Shown in pieces: positions 1 through 9,227 of a stretch of DNA of 64,000 bases. Under the pieces are notes generated by a model. It saw nothing but the letters and a program-made list of their open reading frames with translations. It had not been told where the DNA came from and searched no databases. This DNA comes from JAHBXE01 sp044222195 (GTDB lineage Bacteria; Planctomycetota; Phycisphaerae; Phycisphaerales; UBA1924), in the NCBI GenBank assembly GCA_044222195.1, contig JBGANS010000014.1:1-64000 (forward strand), written 5' to 3'. How positions within the stretch are numbered: position 1 is the first letter of the stretch; every line of letters begins with the position of its first letter. The position numbers were made by a program, and so were the translations under genes.

Positions 1-1201
1 GTGGGGGGGCGGGGCAGCCCCATCGGGCGAGGTACGGAGAGGCCTGGCCGCCGGCCACGGTGAAGTAGCCGCCGATGTAGAGCTGGTTCTGGAAAACGCA
101 GAGGGCGTTGACCTCGCCGTTGATGCCGCTGCCGAGCGCGGTCCACTGGGTGCCGTCCCAGGCCGCGATGCGATTGGCGGGAACGCCTCCGGCGGTGGTG
201 AAGAGGCCGCCGGCGATGAGGAGCTCGGGCATGGGGCCGGGGCCGTCGGGGTCGAAGGTGGTGAGGGCGTTGACGGCGGCGTTCATGCCGGTGCCGAGAG
301 GGCCCCAGCTCGTGCCGTTCCACTGGGCGATCCACTCACCGGGCTGGGACTGGCCGGGCTCGGTGAAAAAGAATCCGCCGGCGATGATTCTGCCCTTGTA
401 CGAGCCGAGAGCGTACACATTGAACGCGGGAGAGCCGATCATCGGGTCCCACTGGGAGCCACTCCACTTCATGACGCCGTAGTACGGCGGCTGGCTGTTG
501 AGGCCGAAGCTGCCGCCGACGTAGAGCTGGCCCTTGTGTGTGTGCATCGCGTAGTACGCGGAGTCGCCCCAGCGCGGGTCGGTCTCGTGCCACGAGGATC
601 CATCCCACCGAGCGCAGCGGTGCGCGGGCACTCCGCCGGCGCTCTCGAAGAAGCCCCCGATGAACAACTGGTTGCTGTACGAAGCAATCGCCAACAAGTC
701 GGGGAATGGACTGCCGCCGACACCACCACCGACCGTTTGCCACTGTTGTCCGGTCCACAATGACGGGGTGTCGACTGGCTGTCCACCCGTTGATGCGCCC
801 GCGCCGCCCACCACAGGTCGTGAAAGTAGTGGACCGTTTCCGTCCGGATCAATCTGAGTGAGGCAGATGCCGCTTCCGGCAGTCAAACCGGGTCCCATCG
901 AGGACCAAGCGATTCCATCCCATGAGCCAACGAACAGCAGCGGAGCCTGCCCGTTAAGGTAGAAGTTGCCGGTCGCGATGAGCGCGGGCAAAAGCGGTCC
1001 CGGTCCGTCCGGGTCCCACGCCGTCATCGCTTTCACTTCATCATTAAGCCAAGCGCTTTGAGGCAATGGGGTCCATTGGGGCAGGCATTGGCCAATTGCG
1101 CGGCCTGAATAGCAGGCCAACGCTGTCGCGAGCATCGTCAACCGAATGGAGCACGGAAGTTCCAAGAACTGAATTCCCCCTGCTAATCCGCTCACAATCA
1201 T
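1..1201 (-). CDS. Secreted propeller-repeat protein, 3' end beyond window
   Basis: The frame is open from the ATG at 1201 to the window edge with no stop, so the C-terminus is missing. About 400 residues are visible. At least six units contain W-D/N/T/S-G-x-x-W (for example WDGIAW, WTGQQW, WDGSSW, WSGSQW, WNGTSW, WDGTQW), several followed by LxxGxxM/I-N and 'L-I/F-I/A-G-G-x-F', the layout of planctomycete propeller-like surface proteins. A second ATG at 1135 would give a short export signal beginning MLATALACYSG; the true start may be either. It starts 14 nt after the stop of the upstream beta-helix gene, so the two are probably one operon. It is probably secreted and has a structural or binding role; no catalytic motif was seen. 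The last visible residues are RWGCPAPP. Confidence 0.75.
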   Translation of the reverse strand, partial: MIVSGLAGGIQFLELPCSIRLTMLATALACYSGRAIGQCLPQWTPLPQSAWLNDEVKAMTAWDPDGPGPLLPALIATGNFYLNGQAPLLFVGSWDGIAWSSMGPGLTAGSGICLTQIDPDGNGPLLSRPVVGGAGASTGGQPVDTPSLWTGQQWQTVGGGVGGSPFPDLLAIASYSNQLFIGGFFESAGGVPAHRCARWDGSSWHETDPRWGDSAYYAMHTHKGQLYVGGSFGLNSQPPYYGVMKWSGSQWDPMIGSPAFNVYALGSYKGRIIAGGFFFTEPGQSQPGEWIAQWNGTSWGPLGTGMNAAVNALTTFDPDGPGPMPELLIAGGLFTTAGGVPANRIAAWDGTQWTALGSGINGEVNALCVFQNQLYIGGYFTVAGGQASPYLARWGCPAPP

Positions 1202-1215
1202 ACCATATCGCTGCC

Positions 1216-3672
1216 TCACTGCCACAGATCATCGAAAGGTTCACAGCCTGGCGCGTTCTGATAAATCCGCTCGCCCGTCTGTGGGAACCACGTGCTCTTC
1301 ATGTCCGGACCGGCGTCGCTCATGGTTTGAAGCGCAACGGCGTCGGGCCCACCAGTCAACAGCACGTTTCCCGACGCAGGCATCCCCCTATGTCCCTGTT
1401 GGCACGGGAACCCCGCGTAGGGTCCGGAACAACTGCATTGAAACGGACTGCCGCAGCCTGCCGGAGAGAGCCATCGGTTGGCGTCAGCCAAACTGGTCGG
1501 CCACACGTGAGCCGGCCAGGTCCATGTGAGTTGTTGGTCATTGCACACGGCCTTCCATGGGACAGGCCACGTCGGTGTGCCAAAGGGAGCAGTCGTGGAC
1601 GGGCCTGTCGCGTCCCGGTCCGTGCTGCCGTTGAACACGAACAGGTACTGCGTGTTGGCCACATAGTTGCGAGTGACCAGCCAGCCATCCGAGCCGGATT
1701 CCCAATAGAGACCTCGGAGTTGTCCGTTGTACGAGTGGAACGGGAACTGTGTGATGTCGTGAACCCAGTTGGCATCCAGCCACGAGGGGCACGTCCCGTT
1801 GGCATCTCCGGCCGACCCGAACATGTAGATCCCGCCGCCGTCCGCGAGGCGCCGGCAGACCGAGTTGATCTCGTTGCGGGCGATGGTCAAGAGCATGTTG
1901 GTCGGTGGCCGGAATGTCGCACAGGCGGAGGGCTGGGTGAGAGGGTCAACCCGGTGCGTCTGGAAGCCGCCGATCGAGATGCCGGTCCACCCGCCGTTCG
2001 ACACCTGGCAATCGGTGACCTGCGTGCCGCGGGTGTGCGCGATGTAGATTCCGGCGGCATCGTGGTACGTGTACCCGTAGTCGTGGACCCACGATTGGCG
2101 AATGGCGTTGTACTCGCTCGGCTCCGCCTTATTCGAGTTCATGGAGGTCGTCCAGTTATCGAACTGGCCGACCTCATCGCCGATCCACACGCCGTGGCCG
2201 CCCGTGTCGAAGACCTCGCACTGATCGACGAGATTGAAGTGGCTCTCGATGAATGTGCCGGTCGTGCCGAAGTTGTTCCTCCAGGTCTCGATCGCGAGCC
2301 CTGACCCGCTGGCGTGCGCGATCTTGCATGACAGCAGCGTGCACGCATACGCACCGACAAGCTGGACGGCGGGCCGCAACAGGTTGTAGTTGTCGGACCA
2401 TTGTCCGGACTCGATCCACTGGGTGCCACACTGGACCGAGGCATATCCGGGTTTGGTACCTCCGGAATGTGTTGGGAGAGGCATGTGGGCATACGCGAAG
2501 TCGATACCTTCGAAGGACAGGTAGGCCGCGCGGTCCACGACCAGGAGTTGCTGAAGTCTGGGAACCGTCACGACCGCTCCGATTGAGTCGGGGTTGGCGC
2601 ACAGGTAGAGGTACATCACCCGAGAGACGGGATCGAAGTACCATTCGAAGTTGCGGGTGAGGAACTGGTAATCGTTCTCGAAGTACGCCTGCGAATACGC
2701 GGGATTCTGCGCCGTGCCCGGCGTGATGGCGATGAGACTGTAAGGCCAGTTCGGATCCGGGTCGATCTTGACGGCGCCGAAACCTCCCACATCCTGATGG
2801 CTCGAGAACGGCGGGAATGGCAGCGAGTTAGTAAACGTTTCAGTTTGCCATGTCAAGCGGATGCCTGAAGGAAGTACAGGCTCGGCGAGTATCGCACCAA
2901 TTTGGCGCGGTGACACGTAACCGTACATGCCCACGCTTTCTACCGCACTCCAGTTCACTCCTGTTGGAATTGTCAGTCCAGAAGGAGGCAAAAACGTAAC
3001 AGCGTGCTGACGGTTCTGAGTGTCCCTGGCAACGTCGGAAATCCTAAGTAGACCTCCTCCAGCGCACGGCGGCGCACCCGTCGGATCCGACCAGGGCGTC
3101 GTGCACTCAGCGCGATGCCAATCCGGGAATCGTGCACGGGGGCATCTCCTTCTGTTGACCCAGAGATCTCGGGTGTCCGAGAGAACCTCTGCGGGTACCG
3201 CACAGGCATAGATGGAGGTGCCGGGGACCTGTGTCCACCCCACGAGGCGAGTGCCGCCAGACAATAACGGGTCACCATCGAACTGCGCACCCGCGCCGTC
3301 CGGGTCCCACGCGATGTACCGAATGGGGTTGGCCGCCCAGCCCGAGTCCTGAGCCGAAAAAGTCACGGTGCTTTGAAGTGTGTATTCGCCTCCGGCGATG
3401 TGCACCACGATCGGCAGGTTCGTCCAGCCGGTCTGGGCCCGAAACTCGCGGATCGCATCCCGGGCCCGCGTGATGGTCGCGAACGGCGTGCTGGGCGTGC
3501 ATTGCTGCCAGGTGCGCTGGTCGTTGCCCCATAGACCGACCCACAGGTCAAGACTTGGGGGTGCGGCGGTCGCGGTTGACTCCTCATCGTCGCCCTGAGC
3601 ATGGGCATGCGTCGGCGTTCACAGGACGACCGCCGCGAGCGCGCACCACAACCACCGAGTCTTGAAGTCCAT
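1216..3672 (-). CDS. Right-handed beta-helix secreted protein with in-frame TGA in signal peptide
   Basis: From the ATG at 3672 (good Shine-Dalgarno GAGGAGAG just upstream) the frame reads MDFKTRWLWCALAAVVL, then TGA at 3619-3621, then TPTHAHAQGDDEES and continues open for 800 codons. The residues after the TGA complete a normal signal peptide with an AHA-like cleavage site. They are followed by the family's N-terminal segment (LWVGLWGND, PFATITRARDAIREF, IVVHIAGGEYTL). The rest is a pectate-lyase-like parallel beta-helix with repeated short Asn/Gly turns. The first start codon after the TGA is a GTG at 3408, which would remove the signal peptide and the first strand region. The gene is therefore a recent single-base nonsense mutant, a readthrough case or a sequence error. 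A polysaccharide-binding or -cleaving role is only inferred from the fold. Confidence 0.75.
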
Positions 3673-3987
3673 CGCCTCTCTCCTCAAGGAGTTCCCCGAA
3701 CCGAGATGAGAAAGCTACATCAAAACCCTGGCGCGGCAAGGTCAATCGAGGGTTACGTGGTTCGACTGGATGTTATCGGTGGCGAACAGGGGGGAACGAG
3801 CGTTGATGTAGGGCACTGAGATGTGGAGTGCCACTCGGGATGACACACGTTCAGGGCGGGCGCTGGTGCGTCCGATCGCCCGGTGTAACGGCGGCGCTTG
3901 GGCGAGCGATGCCGTCGAAACGGCCCGAAGGGCGACGCTCGTGAGCAAGCCGGCGATCCTCGATTTGCGGCGCCGCGTGGCGCTCGC
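3673..3987. other. Intergenic region, no gene seen
   Basis: 315 bp between the beta-helix start and the mutarotase stop. On the minus strand TTGACC lies at 3740-3745, about 17 nt before a weak TGATGT box, and could be the promoter of the beta-helix/propeller pair. A 10-bp palindrome GCGGCGCCGC is at 3967-3976. No T-run follows it, so I do not call a terminator. Confidence 0.3.
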
Positions 3988-4329
3988 TTACAAAGCGGCC
4001 TCCAAGTCAAACACCAACTCCATCTCCGCCCACCACTCCCCCGGCCTCGCCTCTGGAACCCGCTGCTGGAACCCCCGCATCAGCGCATCCCACGCCGCCG
4101 CCTTCGGGTTGGCCGCGTACGCCTGATAATCACGCCCCGGCTCGAACGAATCCGGCGCTTCGTAGTACATGAACAGGTGCGTCCCCAGCAGGAAGAGCTT
4201 CATCTTCGTGATGCCGATCGCCCGTAACGCCTCACACACCTCCGGCCAGACCGCCTCGTGGTGCCGCCGATACGCGGCGATCAACGCCGGATCACTTTTC
4301 AGGTCGAGCGCTTGGGCGAAAGACTTCAT
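3988..4329 (-). CDS. L-rhamnose/L-fucose mutarotase family protein
   Basis: 113 residues, the usual length for the RhaM/YiiL (PF05336) family, which interconverts alpha and beta anomers of 6-deoxyhexoses. The start is the ATG at 4329 (MKSFAQALDL); upstream in-frame codons overlap the divergent gene and are not used. The motif Y20-R-R-H-H24 followed by WPEV matches the family, where the Tyr and His four residues apart are catalytic. The conserved C-terminal PGEWWAEMELVFDL is present. It is divergent from the ABC sugar-transport and fucokinase genes, so L-fucose is a likelier substrate than rhamnose: some PF05336 members are type 2 fucose mutarotases. Cytosolic. Substrate choice is inference from context. 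Confidence 0.85.
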   Translation of the reverse strand: MKSFAQALDLKSDPALIAAYRRHHEAVWPEVCEALRAIGITKMKLFLLGTHLFMYYEAPDSFEPGRDYQAYAANPKAAAWDALMRGFQQRVPEARPGEWWAEMELVFDLEAAL

Positions 4330-4393
4330 GGCAGCGTTCCCGGTGTGCGGACAGGGGCGAGTCATTACCATACATGCGTCCGCAGTTTGAGGG

Positions 4394-5443
4394 ATGGGCG
4401 GGAACAAGGAGATGCCGGTGCTGACTCGATGCTTGCGTGTCCTGGCCATGTGCGCGGTCGCGATCGCCGGGTGTGAAAAGGAACCCCCGCCGAAGGCGGC
4501 GGCGCCGGGCGGAACCCCCGGTGGCGCGGCCGCGCCCCTCCGCATCGCCGTCGTCCCCAAGGGGACCACCCACGTCTTCTGGCAATCCGTTGAGGCAGGT
4601 GCCCGCAAGGCCGAGAAGGAACTGGGCGGGGGCGTGCAGGTCACCTTCCGAGGCCCCGAAAAGGAAGACGACCGCGAACACCAGGTCTCCCTCGTCCAGA
4701 ACCTCATCAGCAGCAAGTACAACGCCATAGTCCTCGCGCCGCTCGACGACAAAGCCCTCGTCGGCCCCGTCAAGCAGGCCACCGCCGCGAAGATTCCCGT
4801 TGTCATCATCGACTCCGGCCTCGAAGCCAAGGTCGGCGAGGACTTCATCTCCTTCGTCGCGACCGACAACGAAAAGGGCGGCCAGATGGCCGGTGAACGC
4901 CTCGCGCAGGTTCTCAACAGCAAGGGCAAGGTCCTGCTCCTGCGCTACCAGGAGGGATCGGCCAGCACCGCGCTCCGCGAAAGAGGGTTCGTGGATGCGA
5001 TCTCCAAGGTCTCCGGCATCACGCTCATCGACCCCAAGCGCTACGCCGGCGCCACTCGCGCCACCGCCCAGGAAGCCGCCGAAAACCTTCTCCTCGCCCA
5101 CACCGAAATCGACGGCGTCTTCTGCCCCAACGAATCCTCCACCTACGGCATGCTCCTGGCTCTCCGTTCCCGCGGCCTGACCAAAAAGGTCAAGTTCGTC
5201 GGCTTCGACGCCAGCGACGCCGCCGTCGAAGCGATGCGCAACGATGAGATCCAGGGCCTGGTGCTGCAGAACCCCATCCGCATGGGCTACCTCGGCGTCA
5301 AGGCCGCCGTCGACCACATCCGCGGCACAAAGGTTGAGCCCCGCATCGACACCGGCGTCGTCATCGTCACCAAAGAAAACATGGACACGCCCGAATCCAA
5401 GGATCTCCTCTCGCCCGACCTGAAGGCGCTCCTCGGCCGATGA
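4394..5443 (+). CDS. Sugar ABC transporter substrate-binding lipoprotein
   Basis: About 349 residues with a lipoprotein signal: hydrophobic VLAMCAVAIAG followed by Cys27, so the mature protein is lipid-anchored. The body is a periplasmic binding protein of the ribose/galactose type (Peripla_BP_4): LRIAVVPKG, then FWQSVEAGARKAE, 'NLISSKYNAIVLAPLDD', 'VVIIDSGL', 'FVATDNEKGG' and the hinge 'FVGFDASDAAVEAM'. An alternative start at 4412 (MPVLTR) gives a shorter, more typical signal. The stop overlaps the permease ATG by 4 nt. With the fucokinase downstream, the bound sugar is probably L-fucose; this is inference. No ATP-binding subunit gene lies in the operon. Confidence 0.9.
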   Translation: MGGNKEMPVLTRCLRVLAMCAVAIAGCEKEPPPKAAAPGGTPGGAAAPLRIAVVPKGTTHVFWQSVEAGARKAEKELGGGVQVTFRGPEKEDDREHQVSLVQNLISSKYNAIVLAPLDDKALVGPVKQATAAKIPVVIIDSGLEAKVGEDFISFVATDNEKGGQMAGERLAQVLNSKGKVLLLRYQEGSASTALRERGFVDAISKVSGITLIDPKRYAGATRATAQEAAENLLLAHTEIDGVFCPNESSTYGMLLALRSRGLTKKVKFVGFDASDAAVEAMRNDEIQGLVLQNPIRMGYLGVKAAVDHIRGTKVEPRIDTGVVIVTKENMDTPESKDLLSPDLKALLGR

Positions 5444-6447
5444 GCGACTCGCTCCTCCAGCGTCGCGGCATCTTCCTCCTCGGCAAGTTCGCCCCGGCGA
5501 TCAGCCTGGTCGCCGTCGCGGCCCTTTTCCACGTGATCGCACCCGATCAACCGCTGTCGATCCTCAACGTGCAGACCATCTTCCTGCACACCGTCATCGT
5601 CGGCCTCGTTGCTCTCGGCATGACCGTCGTCATCGTCAGCGGCGGCATCGACCTCTCCGTCGGATCGATCGTCGCCCTCGCCAGCGTCGCCGCGGCCAAG
5701 TTCTGCGCCGATTCCCCCACCGGCCCACTCGTCGCCATCTGTGTTGCCGTCCTCGTCGGCACCGCCTGCGGCGTCTACAACGGTGTGCTCATCACCGCGC
5801 TCAAGCTCCCACCTTTCATCGTCACGCTCGGCACGCTCGGCTTCTTCCGGGGCGTCGCGAAGTGGGCGTGCGGTTCTTCACCTATCTACTCCAAACCCGG
5901 CTGGCTCGCCGCCTGGGTCGAGCCGGCGCCGAGCGGTTCCCGCGCCTGGCTCCTGGTCGCCCCCGTCGTCTGGGTGATGCTCATCATCGCCGCGGCGATC
6001 TGGCTCTCGCTGAAGTGGACCATCACCGGCCGCCACGCCGTTGCCATCGGGTCCAATGAAGAAGCCGCCCGCCGCGCCGGCGTTCCGATCAAGCGGGTCA
6101 AAGTCACTGTCTACGCCATCTGCGGCCTGCTCGTCGGCCTCGCCGGCATAGTGCAGTACGCCCGCCTCGGCGGCTCGGGCGATCCCACCAGCCAGATCGG
6201 TCTCGAGCTCAAAGCCATCGCCGCCGTCGTCATTGGTGGCGCCTCATTCTCCGGCGGCTTCGCCTCCGTCTTCGGCACTCTCTGCGGCGCGCTCCTCATG
6301 GTCCTCCTCGAAAACCGCTGCACCGCCGTCGGCTGGCCCAACTACGTCCAGGAACTCATCGTCGGTCACATCATCATCGCCGCCGTCGCCGTAGACCAAT
6401 GGCGCCGCCGCCGAAGCCACGGGGGAACGGGAAGGACGCTCACGTGA
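5440..6447 (+). CDS. Sugar ABC transporter permease (RbsC-like)
   Basis: 335 residues, about ten membrane segments, BPD_transp_2 family. Diagnostic text includes 'LGMTVVIVSGGIDLSVGS' near residues 60-80 and 'GVPIKRVKVTVYAICGLL', the cytoplasmic loop that contacts the ATPase. The ATG at 5440 overlaps the binding-protein stop (ATGA), and the gene ends in GTGA shared with the next start, so all three genes are translationally coupled. It forms the membrane channel for the sugar bound by the upstream lipoprotein. The usual partner ATPase (RbsA/MglA type) is absent here and must be encoded elsewhere. Confidence 0.9.
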   Translation: MSDSLLQRRGIFLLGKFAPAISLVAVAALFHVIAPDQPLSILNVQTIFLHTVIVGLVALGMTVVIVSGGIDLSVGSIVALASVAAAKFCADSPTGPLVAICVAVLVGTACGVYNGVLITALKLPPFIVTLGTLGFFRGVAKWACGSSPIYSKPGWLAAWVEPAPSGSRAWLLVAPVVWVMLIIAAAIWLSLKWTITGRHAVAIGSNEEAARRAGVPIKRVKVTVYAICGLLVGLAGIVQYARLGGSGDPTSQIGLELKAIAAVVIGGASFSGGFASVFGTLCGALLMVLLENRCTAVGWPNYVQELIVGHIIIAAVAVDQWRRRRSHGGTGRTLT

Positions 6448-9227
6448 CCGCCGCGATCGACTGGCTCATCCTCACCGCGGCCAATCGCTCCCAGGCCCGC
6501 GGCTACGAAGCCCAACTCGCTGCTCGCGCCGCCGACGGCCGACTCGCCAATGTTCGCAACTGGCTCGTCGTCCCCGATCCCAAGGACCGCCGCGTCGGCT
6601 CCGGCGGCTCGACCTTTGTCGTCCTCCACGAACTGGCCCGGCGACTTCGCGGCTCATCCTTCACCAACCAGCGCATCCTTCTCATCCACTCCGGCGGAGA
6701 CAGCCGCCGACTCCCCGCCTACGCCGCCGAGGGAAAGGTCTTCGTCCCCGTCCCGCACACCCTCGACTCCGGCCACCCCGCCACGCTCTTCGACCTCATC
6801 CTCGCCGACCTCACCCCGCTCGTTCGCCCCGGCCGCATCCTCATCGCCACCGGCGATGTCCTCCTCGGCGTTGCCATGCACAACCCCGACCTCTCCTCCC
6901 CCGGGATGGTCGGCGTCACCTTCCTCGGAGCACCCCAGGTCGGCGCCCGCCACGGCGTATACGTCTGCGACAAGGCCGGCCGCATCACCGACTTCCTCCA
7001 GAAACCAGACCTCGCTACCGCCCGCCGTCGCAAAGCGCTCCACCGCGGCCAACTTCTCATCGACACCGGCATTCTCTCCCTCGACTCCGCCGCCGCCGCA
7101 CAATGGACCCACGCGAGCACACGCATCGTCGGCCAGTATCGCGCCGGACGCGGCGACCCGATCGACCTCTACTCCGACATGCTGCCCGCCCTCTATGGCC
7201 GCGATTCATCCAAGAAGGGCTTCAGTCGCTACCGGCTCCCCTTCCGCGCAGCGATCGTGCCGCCGTGCGAGTTCCTCCACATCGGCAGCACGCGCGAACT
7301 CCTCGCCGTTTCCACAACCATGGGTTCCGCCCGCCACCGCGCCGTCACCCTCAACTCGGTGGTTTCCGCCCCACTCTCCCAACACCCAACCTCGTTCATC
7401 GAATCCTCTCGAATCACCCATCGCACAAGCCTCGGCAACCACGCCATGCTCGTCGGTTTCCCCGGCGGGTTCCCACTCAACATCAACGACCACCTGGGAA
7501 TGGTCTTCCTGCCCATCGGACGCTCCGATTGGACCTGCATCGTGTTCGGCGTCAAAGACGACTTCAAGACGCCGTTCGGCCGCGGCGGAACAATGTTCAA
7601 CGCCCTCGTCCACCTGACGACTTCAACCGGAGCAAGCCCTGCAGATCCAGAACGCCTCACGCTGTGGGATGCTCGCTGCTGGGTTGTCGGCTCACTCCGG
7701 TGGGTCCTCAAGCACACGCCTGGATACGCCGCCTATCAAGCTTTCGACCCTGGCGAGCGCATCCGAGGCTGGTCTCTGGCCCAGCTCATGCCCCGCGTGA
7801 ACATCGCTCGCCTGCTGGAGCATCGCCGCGCCCTGCTCGCGGAAAGCAATGGCCATCAAGCCCTGACTGCTCTCCAGACCGAAAACGTCCCGCCCGCTCA
7901 CATAGCCCTCGCTGCGACATCGGCGCAGCGCCATGCCCTGTTGAAACTGACTTCCTCGCGAATCCGCAAAGAACAACGCCCCTTTACCCTCGCCCGCCTC
8001 CACCGCCTCGCGGCGCTCCTTGATCCAACCCGTGCTTCTTCGCACGACGCCCAGGCCTTCGCCCGCATCGCCGATGGCGTCGCCGGCTCCGCCTCCAACC
8101 CTCCGACCACAGTCCTCGCCGCCATCACGCCCGGCCAAGTCGTCACCGTCACCGCCCCCGTTCGCATCGATCTCTGCGGCGGCTGGTCCGACACACCGCC
8201 CATCTGCCACGAACTCGGCGGCGCCGTCGTCAACGCCGCCGTCACGCTCAACGGCGAACATCCGATTCGCGTCACCGCCCGTCTCATCGACGAGCCCATC
8301 CTCCATCTCAGCAGCGATGATCTCAGCAAGTCCCTCTTCATCACCACCACCCGCGACGCCCTCTCTCACCACGACCCCCACGACTGGGCCGCGCTCCCCA
8401 AGGCCGCGCTCATCCTCTCCGGCATCACCCCGAACGATCAACGCCGCAATTTGCGCGCTCGCCTCGCGGCCTTCGGCGGCGGCGTTGAACTCACCATGTC
8501 CGTCGCCGTTCCAAAGGGCTCCGGCCTCGGCACCAGCTCCATCCTCGGCGCCGCCGTCCTCGCCTGCCTCGACCGCCTCTGCGGCCGCCGCTCCACCACG
8601 CGCTCGCTCATCGCCCGCACCAGCATCCTCGAACAGATGATGTCCACCGCCGGCGGCTGGCAGGACCAGGCCGGCGGCGTCACGCCCGGGATCAAGATCC
8701 TGCGCACCCGTTCCGGCCCGGACCAGGTCCCGCGCCTCACGCACATCTCCGTGCCTCCGGCGGCGATGCGGGACCTCGCGGCCCGCTCGCTCCTCTACTA
8801 CACCGGCCAGCGCCGCCTCGCTCGCGACATCCTCCACGGCGTCGTCCGGCGGTACCTCTCCGGAGACCCCGCCGCGATCCGGATCATCCACGACCTCAAA
8901 GCCGCCGCCGAACAGATGGCCCGCCACCTCTCCCGCGGCGACATCGACCTCTTCGCTCGCGGCATTCTCCGCAACTGGGAACTCAAGAAAGCCATCGACC
9001 CCGGCGCCACCAACGCCGCGATCGAACGGATGCTGGCCCCACTCACGCCACACCTCTCCGGCTACGAACTCGCCGGCGCCGGCGGCGGCGGATTCATTTT
9101 CATGGTGGCGCGTTCGGCGCAGGATGCCCAGCGCCTGCGGCGCACCCTGAGCCGCACGCGCGGCCCCGCTCGGCTTGTAGCCTTCGGCTTCGACGCCCGC
9201 GGCCTCTCAATCAGCGTGGAGCCGTAA
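6444..9227 (+). CDS. Bifunctional GDP-L-fucose pyrophosphorylase / L-fucokinase
   Basis: 927 residues from the GTG at 6444, which overlaps the permease stop (GTGA); an ATG at 6399 would overlap the permease by 49 nt and is less likely. The N-terminal half is the PF07959 fucose-1-phosphate guanylyltransferase type domain: 'WLILTAANRSQARGYEAQL' and GSGGST at residues 52-57. The C-terminal half is a GHMP kinase with motif 1 'PVRIDLCGGWSDTPP' (about 571-585), the ATP loop 'PKGSGLGTSS' (about 690-700) and motif 3 'LAGAGGGGF' (about 876-884). Length and domain order match Bacteroides Fkp and plant FKGP. It would turn free L-fucose into fucose-1-phosphate and then GDP-L-fucose for glycan decoration, that is salvage rather than catabolism. 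Its 3' end overlaps the convergent esterase/GH95 gene by 17 bp. Confidence 0.9.
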   Translation: MTAAIDWLILTAANRSQARGYEAQLAARAADGRLANVRNWLVVPDPKDRRVGSGGSTFVVLHELARRLRGSSFTNQRILLIHSGGDSRRLPAYAAEGKVFVPVPHTLDSGHPATLFDLILADLTPLVRPGRILIATGDVLLGVAMHNPDLSSPGMVGVTFLGAPQVGARHGVYVCDKAGRITDFLQKPDLATARRRKALHRGQLLIDTGILSLDSAAAAQWTHASTRIVGQYRAGRGDPIDLYSDMLPALYGRDSSKKGFSRYRLPFRAAIVPPCEFLHIGSTRELLAVSTTMGSARHRAVTLNSVVSAPLSQHPTSFIESSRITHRTSLGNHAMLVGFPGGFPLNINDHLGMVFLPIGRSDWTCIVFGVKDDFKTPFGRGGTMFNALVHLTTSTGASPADPERLTLWDARCWVVGSLRWVLKHTPGYAAYQAFDPGERIRGWSLAQLMPRVNIARLLEHRRALLAESNGHQALTALQTENVPPAHIALAATSAQRHALLKLTSSRIRKEQRPFTLARLHRLAALLDPTRASSHDAQAFARIADGVAGSASNPPTTVLAAITPGQVVTVTAPVRIDLCGGWSDTPPICHELGGAVVNAAVTLNGEHPIRVTARLIDEPILHLSSDDLSKSLFITTTRDALSHHDPHDWAALPKAALILSGITPNDQRRNLRARLAAFGGGVELTMSVAVPKGSGLGTSSILGAAVLACLDRLCGRRSTTRSLIARTSILEQMMSTAGGWQDQAGGVTPGIKILRTRSGPDQVPRLTHISVPPAAMRDLAARSLLYYTGQRRLARDILHGVVRRYLSGDPAAIRIIHDLKAAAEQMARHLSRGDIDLFARGILRNWELKKAIDPGATNAAIERMLAPLTPHLSGYELAGAGGGGFIFMVARSAQDAQRLRRTLSRTRGPARLVAFGFDARGLSISVEP

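Noticed and set aside
3967..3976. Palindrome GCGGCGCCGC as a terminator
   Set aside because: No T-run on either strand and too short a loop.
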